A stretch of DNA of 7,547 bases from Flavobacteriales bacterium (GTDB lineage Bacteria; Bacteroidota; Bacteroidia; Flavobacteriales; Flavobacteriaceae), in contig JALWYR010000055.1 of the NCBI GenBank assembly GCA_027003085.1, positions 1 through 7,547 on the forward strand, read 5' to 3'. The notes under the pieces were generated by a model. That model was given only the letters and a program-made list of their open reading frames with translations, had not been told where the DNA came from and ran no database searches. Position 1 is the first letter of the stretch. Each line of letters begins with the position of its first letter. Shown here in pieces: positions 1 through 5,324 of this stretch. Position numbers and translations under genes: made by a program.

Positions 1-2
1 AA

Positions 3-1277
3 GATGTGATTATTCATCAGGAAGTAAACGGCATTCCCGAAAAAATCATCACGGCCCGCCACGGCGAATTTATCAACGACAATGTGCGCCAAATTTTGCA
101 GTTGCGGCTCACCAACGGACAATATTTTGAAGACCTGACCCGCCAACAACGCACGTCCAAAGACCGCAAACAATTGCCTGCCGTGGATTCGCGCTTCAAA
201 ACCTATGTAATAAACATTGACCTGTCCAAAATGAATTCGCTCAACGAGCGTAAATCGCGTATGCGCATATACCACATGCTCAATTCGGCCGAATTAATCC
301 GGGCCATAGATTCTTTGCAGCAAAAACTGGAACGTTCCCACCGCAATTTCCTGAACGAACTGCACCAACGACATACTTTGGCGGCCCAAGGAACAAAATC
401 CGGCCAAGGCTTCCGCCACATAATTACCGACACTTCCGTTTTCACGCCTTCGGCGCTCAACAGTATCCTGTCCAGGGCTCATAGCAAATCGCAGGTTAAT
501 TTGAATTTTATCAAACGGAAAATCAAGCGTTTTCACGAACAACAAGTGTTTTTGAACAAATACATCCATGCCCTGCACGAAAAATGGTCGTTGCCCTTGT
601 ATGTATTCTTGCTTTTTCTGGTGGGCATTCCGCTGGGTGCCATAATCCGCAAAGGCGGGTTCGGACTTCCGTTTGTGTTCGGCCTGTTGATTTATACGAC
701 CTTCTATATGCTGGCCATGATTGGTAAAAGCTTGGGCGAAGACGGTATTATTCCGCCTTGGGCGGGCGCTTGGCTGCCCGTGGTGGCCATTTTACCCTTG
801 GTGGTTTATTTGTTGATTTTGGTCAACAGGCAAAGCGAATTTGTTTTGGGCCGTTGGATACGTAAATGGGTAAGCCGCTTGGGTTCGGCCCTTCGCAAGC
901 AAACCCAAAGCCCCGATGCCGTTGTTTGGCCCGGCGCTCCGAAGGATGCCACATTTGACTGGGCCGTTTCGCAATATCCTTTGCAAAAGGGGATTTTGTT
1001 CTACAAGAAACACGAACCGGATTTCGATAAATTTTTCCGTTTCCTTGAAGATTTATTGAAGCAAACGGGCGCCGACGAAATTACCGGCTATTGGAAACCC
1101 GACGATGATTTCAAACGCCGGCATCGCATACTGGGTGATGTGTTGATGATTAATATCACCCCGGACCAGCATTTGATTTCCACCAATTTGGACATCAATT
1201 ACCGCTACACCGGCCAAGGGTTCGAACCCGTTTTGGGACGCGAAACCGGTTTTGTGCCTTATACGCGCTTGCTTTAA
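3..1277 (+). CDS. LptF/LptG-family lipopolysaccharide export permease, 5' partial
   Basis: Inner-membrane permease of the Lpt ABC transporter that lifts lipopolysaccharide from the inner membrane towards the outer membrane. The frame is open to the left edge, so the true start and the N-terminal transmembrane helices are missing; the GTG at position 6 is internal. Counting from that codon, residues 1-75 look like the end of the periplasmic beta-jellyroll (A-x-x-G-E-F-I-N, then L-T-N-G-Q-Y-F-E-D). A charged helical stretch follows at 85-190. Three membrane segments lie near 196-216, 219-241 and 255-275, with the family pattern GIPLGAIIRKGGFG and later PPWAGAWLP. A hydrophilic tail of about 148 residues follows, probably cytoplasmic; such tails are common in Bacteroidota members. 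The sequence does not tell LptF from LptG. It ends with TAA 102 bases before amrA and probably belongs to a separate transcript. Confidence 0.87.
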   Translation, partial: DVIIHQEVNGIPEKIITARHGEFINDNVRQILQLRLTNGQYFEDLTRQQRTSKDRKQLPAVDSRFKTYVINIDLSKMNSLNERKSRMRIYHMLNSAELIRAIDSLQQKLERSHRNFLNELHQRHTLAAQGTKSGQGFRHIITDTSVFTPSALNSILSRAHSKSQVNLNFIKRKIKRFHEQQVFLNKYIHALHEKWSLPLYVFLLFLVGIPLGAIIRKGGFGLPFVFGLLIYTTFYMLAMIGKSLGEDGIIPPWAGAWLPVVAILPLVVYLLILVNRQSEFVLGRWIRKWVSRLGSALRKQTQSPDAVVWPGAPKDATFDWAVSQYPLQKGILFYKKHEPDFDKFFRFLEDLLKQTGADEITGYWKPDDDFKRRHRILGDVLMINITPDQHLISTNLDINYRYTGQGFEPVLGRETGFVPYTRLL

Positions 1278-1308
1278 CCGGTTTTTCTGCCAAAACACGC
1301 CATTTTGT

Positions 1309-1316
1309 TAGTTTTG
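1309..1316 (+). promoter_or_regulatory. Possible -7 element (TAGTTTTG) upstream of the amr operon
   Basis: TAGTTTTG fits the Bacteroidota -7 consensus TAnnTTTG and lies in the 102-base gap between the permease gene and amrA. It would give a leader of roughly 55-60 bases. No clear TTTG-type -33 box is visible about 20 bases upstream, only a T-run at 1282-1286, so the call is tentative. Confidence 0.35.
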
Positions 1317-1379
1317 AAGCATTTGCACGTTTTTTGCAATGTATTATACGGTTAGGAAATCTGTCAAAATGGCGTGGAT

Positions 1380-1958
1380 ATGGAACCGGAACTCCAAAAA
1401 ATATTACTCCGCACGGCCCGTTTGGCCATCGAAGAAGAATTTGCCGGCCGGTCGTTGATCGACTGGGACGGGCTATTGCGTCGTTATCCTGCCTTGGCCG
1501 AAAAACGGGCAACTTTCGTAACGCTCAACAAACAGCGTTCGGCCGGCGGTTATACACTACGCGGATGCATAGGTTCCATCCTGCCTGTTCGTCCGCTCTT
1601 GGACGACGTGATCACCAATGCCAAAAATGCCGCCTTTCGCGACCCGCGTTTTCCGCCTTTGCAACCGGACGAATTACCCCAAGTCCGCATCGAAATATCC
1701 ATCCTGACCGTTCCGCAAGCATTAGATTACACCGATACGGACGATTTACGACAAAAAATCCGTCCGGGCATCGACGGCGTCATATTGCGCTTGGGTGGTG
1801 CGCAGGCCACCTTCCTGCCCCAGGTGTGGGAACAATTGCCGGATTTCGACCTGTTCTTTGCCCATCTTTGCCAAAAAGCGGGCCTGACGGCGGATTGTTT
1901 GCGTGCACATCCCGAAATATATGTTTACCAGGTAGAAAAATTCGAAGAAGATGAGTGA
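1380..1958 (+). CDS. amrA: AmmeMemoRadiSam system protein A (AMMECR1 domain)
   Basis: A 192-residue protein that is almost entirely one AMMECR1 domain. From the ATG at 1380, visible family motifs are LRGCIG (60-65), RDPRFPPL (87-94), EISIL (105-109), GIDGVIL (130-136) and ATFLPQVWEQ (143-152), followed by a KAGL segment near 166-169. The conserved R-G-C-I-G loop is the hallmark of the family. Its biochemical role is unknown; its association with Memo and a radical SAM enzyme is known from many bacteria and archaea and is repeated here. A GTG at 1374 would add two residues, but the ATG gives a typical N-terminus (MEPELQKILLRTAR). No Shine-Dalgarno sequence is evident. The last eight bases (ATGAGTGA) also contain the start of amrS, which points to translational coupling. 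The family call is secure; the function is open. Confidence 0.93.
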   Translation: MEPELQKILLRTARLAIEEEFAGRSLIDWDGLLRRYPALAEKRATFVTLNKQRSAGGYTLRGCIGSILPVRPLLDDVITNAKNAAFRDPRFPPLQPDELPQVRIEISILTVPQALDYTDTDDLRQKIRPGIDGVILRLGGAQATFLPQVWEQLPDFDLFFAHLCQKAGLTADCLRAHPEIYVYQVEKFEEDE

Positions 1959-2973
1959 AAAGGTTTTGACCGGGAAACCCGTTTTGTCCAAGTTCTACGA
2001 TAAATTGGACGGCGGACGTATTCGCTGCAAATTGTGTAGCCACTACTGCCAATTGCGCGAAGGTCAAACCGGCGTGTGCGGCGTAAACAAAAACGAAGAC
2101 GGCCGTTTGGTCAATTTGGTTTACGGAAAAATCGCCGCCATCCACATCGACCCCATCGAAAAAAAACCGCTCTATCATTTCCTTCCGGGCACCAAGGCCT
2201 TGTCCATAGGCACCGTGGGATGCAATATGCAATGTTCGTTCTGCCAAAACTGGCAAATTTCGCAAGTGCGAAAAGTGGAACAACAAGACTATGTTTCGCC
2301 CGAAGAATTGGTTCGCTTGGCCCGTAAATACGACAGCAAGAGCATTGCTTACACCTACAACGAACCCACCATTTTTTACCCCTACGCACGCGATGTGGCC
2401 CTGGAAGCCCGCAAGTTCGGCATCCGCAACATCTTTGTTACCAATGGTATCGAATCGCCCGAAGTGATTCGCGATATGAAAGGCATCATCGATGCCGCCA
2501 ATGTGGATTTTAAGGCCTACGACGAAAAATATTACCGGCGCGAACTCAAAGCCCCCTTCACGGTGCGCGAAACCATCAAATTGATGAAGGAAACGGGTTT
2601 ATGGGTCGAAGTAACCACCCTGATTATTCCGGGCATCAACGACTCACCCGAACATTTGGAAAAAATCGCCCGCTTTATTGCCAACGAAGCGGGCACCGAT
2701 ACGCCTTGGCATCTTTCGGCCTTCCATCCCGACTACAAAATGACCGACCGGCCGCCTACTCCGGTTACCAGTTTGGAGCAGGCCTATGAAATAGGCAAGC
2801 GCGCCGGACTGAAATTCATCTACCTGGGAAATGTGGGCGTAAGAAATATCACTTATTGCCCGCATTGTGGCGCGCCGCTCATCGAACGGGTGGGTTACGT
2901 GATTTTGGCAAATCGACTCGAAGAAGGTAAATGTTATCAATGCAAAACTCCAATTCCTGGCGTATGGAACTGA
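1951..2973 (+). CDS. amrS: AmmeMemoRadiSam system radical SAM enzyme
   Basis: A 340-residue radical SAM protein. The [4Fe-4S]/SAM-binding motif is C91-x3-C95-x2-C98 within GCNMQCSFCQNW, so it should cleave S-adenosylmethionine reductively to make a 5'-deoxyadenosyl radical. Other barrel motifs are YTYNEPTIF (134-142), VTNGIES (163-169) and IIPGIND (225-231). Two further cysteine groups flank the core: C26, C29, C33 and C43 at the N-terminus, and C303, C306, C328 and C331 at the C-terminus. The latter resembles a zinc ribbon and ends in the family-like PGVW. The domain order resembles pyruvate formate-lyase activating enzymes, but the flanking genes and the terminal Cys-rich ends favour AmrS. 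The substrate is unknown; a joint modification carried out with the Memo and AMMECR1 partners is inference. It starts inside the end of amrA and its last 10 bases overlap amrB. Confidence 0.93.
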   Translation: MSEKVLTGKPVLSKFYDKLDGGRIRCKLCSHYCQLREGQTGVCGVNKNEDGRLVNLVYGKIAAIHIDPIEKKPLYHFLPGTKALSIGTVGCNMQCSFCQNWQISQVRKVEQQDYVSPEELVRLARKYDSKSIAYTYNEPTIFYPYARDVALEARKFGIRNIFVTNGIESPEVIRDMKGIIDAANVDFKAYDEKYYRRELKAPFTVRETIKLMKETGLWVEVTTLIIPGINDSPEHLEKIARFIANEAGTDTPWHLSAFHPDYKMTDRPPTPVTSLEQAYEIGKRAGLKFIYLGNVGVRNITYCPHCGAPLIERVGYVILANRLEEGKCYQCKTPIPGVWN

Positions 2974-3761
2974 TACGAACAGCTACCAACCGCGGCCGTT
3001 TTTATCCGGCCGAAGCCGGCGAAATCCGCCGGATGATCAACCGCTGGAACGCCATATTGGACGGTGTGGAAGATTATCCTGTTTCGGCAAAGCCGAAAGC
3101 CATTGTTGCACCGCATGCCGGTTATGTTTACAGCGGATTTACGGCCAATGCCGCTCACCGGCTTTTGGGTAATACGGATGCGCGTGAAATTCTTGTGGTA
3201 GGCCCTTCGCATCATGTGTATTTCCGTGGCATGAGCATCGGCCCGTTTAGCGGCTACGAAACGCCATTCGGCATTTTGGACGGAAGCAAGGAACTATATG
3301 ATTTTTTGCAATCCGGGTTTACTTTTACTTTCGAAAAACGTGCCCATGCGGTGGAACACAGTACCGAAACCCAATTTCCTTTTATTCGCTACTACAACCC
3401 GGACGCATCGATTGTGGAATTGATCTACGGCGACACGGACTACCGCAGTTTGGTTCCCGTTTTGGAAAGTGTGCTTCAACGCCCCGGCACAGCCGTGGTA
3501 ATTTCCACCGATTTGAGCCATTACTACGACCAGCAAACAGCCAACCGCTTGGATGCCCATTGCTTGGAGGCCGTGCGCCATGGCGATTTGATGGTAATGA
3601 ATCGTTGCGAGGCCTGTGGAAAAACAGGCTTAACCGCCATCATTGCCGCCGCTATTCTACTAAATTTGCATCCCCGCCTTATCGATTACCGCACCAGTGG
3701 CGATATTACGGGCGACTATTCGGCAGTGGTGGGATATATGAGTGCGATATTAACTCCTTAA
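2964..3761 (+). CDS. amrB: AmmeMemoRadiSam system protein B (Memo-like)
   Basis: A 265-residue Memo family protein, related in fold to class III extradiol dioxygenases (LigB type). From the ATG at 2964, motifs are GRFYPA (11-16), PHAGYVYSG (50-58, H51), GPSHH (80-84), EHSTETQFPF (131-140), STDLSHYY (181-188) and EACGKTG (216-222, C218). By alignment with human MEMO1, whose metal ligands are reported as two histidines and a cysteine, H51, one His of the GPSHH motif and C218 would form the metal site. I chose 2964 because it gives the short family N-terminus MELIRTATNRGRFYP and a 10-base overlap with amrS. In-frame ATGs at 2931 and 2940 would add 11 or 8 residues encoded inside the amrS zinc-ribbon region and are less likely. 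The reaction is unknown; a metal-dependent oxidative or ligand-binding role is inference. Confidence 0.92.
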   Translation: MELIRTATNRGRFYPAEAGEIRRMINRWNAILDGVEDYPVSAKPKAIVAPHAGYVYSGFTANAAHRLLGNTDAREILVVGPSHHVYFRGMSIGPFSGYETPFGILDGSKELYDFLQSGFTFTFEKRAHAVEHSTETQFPFIRYYNPDASIVELIYGDTDYRSLVPVLESVLQRPGTAVVISTDLSHYYDQQTANRLDAHCLEAVRHGDLMVMNRCEACGKTGLTAIIAAAILLNLHPRLIDYRTSGDITGDYSAVVGYMSAILTP

Positions 3762-3781
3762 AAATTATTATAAATTTTTTT
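3760..3781 (+). terminator. Weak AT-only hairpin after amrB
   Basis: AAAAATT (3760-3766) can pair with AATTTTT (3773-3779) across a 6-base loop, with two more T residues following. It starts within the amrB stop codon. The stem has no GC pairs, so termination here would be weak; the position at the end of the operon is the main support. Confidence 0.3.
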
Positions 3782-3960
3782 AATGAAATGTGGTTTGAAT
3801 TTCTTTTTTCCATCCAAAAGAGATGCGTTATTTTTATATTTTCATTATAAATTTATGTCATTAATCATTTTTTTGATAATATAATTAGTAATTACACTTA
3901 CTTTGTTCGAAAAAAAATTACTATATTTGTCAATAAAACCTCTTGCAAAAAACAAACACA
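3762..3960. other. AT-rich intergenic spacer
   Basis: A 199-base gap, strongly AT-rich compared with the mid-GC genes around it. Apart from the weak hairpin at its left end and the promoter-like motif at its right end, I see no gene, tRNA-like fold or repeat array. Short imperfect AT palindromes occur near 3860-3895 but are no better than expected for such composition. Confidence 0.6.
3902..3929 (+). promoter_or_regulatory. Candidate promoter for the roadblock-like gene pair
   Basis: TATATTTG (3922-3929) is a perfect match to the Bacteroidota -7 motif TAnnTTTG. TTTG at 3902-3905 could be the -33 element, although the 16-base spacing is a little shorter than usual. Transcription would begin near 3936 and leave a leader of about 25 bases before the ATG at 3961. 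That position argues against the in-frame TTG at 3943 as the start. Confidence 0.6.
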
Positions 3961-4821
3961 ATGTGGAACATATTTAAGAAAAAAGAAACAAAAAATTCCC
4001 GAAAAAACAAATCTACCCCCAGGTCATTGGAAGAAATTTTGAGTAACGAAGTTTCCAAACGCAAATATCCACGGCGTTTGGAAGAATTCAAAAAATTTCC
4101 TGCAAAGCAACAGGCTGCGGAAACCTCGAAAAAATTCAACGAAACCGTTAAACGTGTGACCAGTGACGAACCGGATAAATTCCGATTTACCCCCAAATCG
4201 AATGTTTCATCCGCAAAGAAATCGCCGGTTGCAGACAAACCCGGAACAACTACCCGAAAAGTTCAGGACAATATAAACCCGATTTCAAAACCCGAATCCA
4301 AAACCGATCCTGTTCCTGTTAAACCGGAAGCGGAAAATATAACTACTCCTGTTTCAACCGTCGAGGCCAAGCCGGGAAATACAGGAACTCCTCCCACTGC
4401 AACACAGGCCGGAACATCCTCAAAACTTGCCGAAAAACCCAAACTTTCCCGTCCTGTCAAAAGCAGTGTTTTCAAAGAAGCCATTCCCGAAATTCACGAA
4501 TCGGTGGATGGTAATATCCATCTGATAGCCCTCATCGGACGCTACGACGGAAAAACTTATTTCGAAGAGGGGGATTCATCATATGACCTCCAAGCTCTTA
4601 CCACGCTTACTTCGGCCTTGGAAAACGAAATGGAAACTCTTGGCTTGAAAAATATTCGCCACGGTTTAATTCACCTGAACGATAACAAAATGATGATGGT
4701 TTTGTTTTTCGACGAACATTTTATGGTGTTCCTCTTTGAAGAAAATCCCGTAATCCCGGGGCAAATGCTTTTTATTGTTCGTCCGCGAATATTGGAACTT
4801 TATCCCCAAGCTTTAATCTGA
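3961..4821 (+). CDS. Hypothetical protein: basic disordered N-terminus plus C-terminal roadblock/LC7-like domain
   Basis: A 286-residue protein that I cannot name. Residues 1-105 are rich in Lys and Arg and begin MWNIFKKKETK, a cationic and slightly amphipathic start. Residues 106-168 are a Pro/Thr/Lys/Ser linker with little order expected. Residues 170-286 look globular: strand (HLIALIGRYDG, 187-197), strand, long helix (about 209-228), then strands around 234-239, 244-251 and 253-260, and a final helix near 273-282. This beta-beta-alpha-beta-beta-beta-alpha order resembles the roadblock/LC7 (MglB-like) fold, a common partner or regulator of small GTPases, but sequence identity to that family is not obvious. 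There is no signal peptide or membrane helix, so it is probably cytoplasmic. Its codons are more AT-rich in the N-terminal half. A TTG at 3943 would add six residues but lies between the likely transcription start and the ATG. It is followed 28 bases later by a second small protein of the same apparent fold. Other small alpha/beta folds, such as secretion-chaperone-like or YbjN-like, remain possible. Confidence 0.8.
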   Translation: MWNIFKKKETKNSRKNKSTPRSLEEILSNEVSKRKYPRRLEEFKKFPAKQQAAETSKKFNETVKRVTSDEPDKFRFTPKSNVSSAKKSPVADKPGTTTRKVQDNINPISKPESKTDPVPVKPEAENITTPVSTVEAKPGNTGTPPTATQAGTSSKLAEKPKLSRPVKSSVFKEAIPEIHESVDGNIHLIALIGRYDGKTYFEEGDSSYDLQALTTLTSALENEMETLGLKNIRHGLIHLNDNKMMMVLFFDEHFMVFLFEENPVIPGQMLFIVRPRILELYPQALI

Positions 4822-4849
4822 CATTTGATAACCCTAAAAATAAATTGTT

Positions 4850-5218
4850 ATGAACGTAAAGAAATTGAACGAAGCCATTGAAGTGCTGAAAGAAGATTTG
4901 GGTAATGCACTGTTAGCATGCGACATCTGGCTAACCGGCACAGGCCAATCCATTGCCGGATATAACTCAAATCCGCAAGCAACCGCCCTATTCGAACGTG
5001 TTACAGAATTCATGACCAAAGCCCTCAAAGGCGCCGGATTCCCCGGATTGAAAGACTATTACTTGCTCGATTTGGAAGGCGACAATGTGGTGGTTGTAAT
5101 GCAGCTTAAAAACAATTACCAATGGGGCATGTTGGTCGATGGCAAAAAAGTCCAATTGGGTCTTTTGCTCAACATTGCCCTGCCCAATGCCCGCCGCGCG
5201 TTCGAAGAAGCCCTCTGA
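4850..5218 (+). CDS. Small roadblock/LC7-like domain protein
   Basis: A 122-residue protein made of a single domain. The predicted order is helix (2-16), strand ALLACDIWL (20-28), a turn with the TGTGQSIAGYN pattern (30-39), helix (43-61), strand (70-75), strand with VVVVM (80-84), strand (91-97) and C-terminal helix (102-121). The pattern 'assess the state, dG-x-x-I-A, helix, three strands, G-L-L helix' is close to the roadblock/LC7 consensus, whose members form homo- or heterodimers and often act with Ras-like GTPases (MglB with MglA). No GTPase gene is present in this window. The gap of 28 bases from the upstream gene and the terminator directly downstream suggest that the two form a bicistronic unit and may form a heterodimer; that is inference. 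No Shine-Dalgarno is seen; the ATG is preceded by an A/T-rich stretch, usual for this phylum. Confidence 0.85.
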   Translation: MNVKKLNEAIEVLKEDLGNALLACDIWLTGTGQSIAGYNSNPQATALFERVTEFMTKALKGAGFPGLKDYYLLDLEGDNVVVVMQLKNNYQWGMLVDGKKVQLGLLLNIALPNARRAFEEAL

Positions 5219-5238
5219 CAACTTAGAAAATCCCCTTT

Positions 5239-5270
5239 AATCCTCTGCCCTGTGGCGGAGGATTTTTTTT
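5239..5270 (+). terminator. Strong intrinsic terminator
   Basis: AATCCTCTGCC (5239-5249) pairs with GGCGGAGGATT (5254-5264), an 11-base-pair stem with a single G-T wobble and a CTGT loop, followed by six more T residues. It lies 20 bases after the stop of the small roadblock-like gene and separates that unit from mutS2. Confidence 0.9.
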
Positions 5271-5298
5271 ACCATCCCGTAAAATGCCCGATTTGCCC

Positions 5299-5306
5299 TA
5301 ACTTTG
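5299..5306 (+). promoter_or_regulatory. -7 promoter element (TAACTTTG) for mutS2
   Basis: TAACTTTG matches TAnnTTTG exactly and lies between the terminator and the mutS2 ATG, 18 bases upstream of it. This would give a very short leader of roughly a dozen bases. No convincing TTTG -33 box is seen at the expected distance. The motif overlaps the alternative TTG start at 5304, which supports ATG 5325 as the real start. Confidence 0.6.
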
Positions 5307-5324
5307 CCGTGGATATTCGTTGGT

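Noticed and set aside
1322..1340. Small inverted repeat CATTTGCA / TGCAATG before amrA
   Set aside because: The stem is only seven pairs with a bulge and no T-run follows, so it does not qualify as a terminator or operator on sequence alone.
1334..1954. Open frame in another + frame overlapping amrA (206 codons)
   Set aside because: amrA carries the full set of AMMECR1 motifs in its own frame; the overlapping frame is Arg/His/Pro-rich with no family features.
1780..2286. Open frame on the - strand across the amrA/amrS junction (168 codons)
   Set aside because: It lies opposite two well-supported, overlapping genes and has no recognisable domain.
2931..2963. Earlier in-frame start codons for amrB (2931, 2940)
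   Set aside because: They would add residues encoded by the amrS zinc-ribbon region and push the N-terminus beyond the usual Memo start; ATG 2964 fits the family better.
3860..3895. Imperfect AT palindromes in the gap before the roadblock-like pair
   Set aside because: Pairing breaks after four or five bases, and such matches are expected by chance in sequence this AT-rich.
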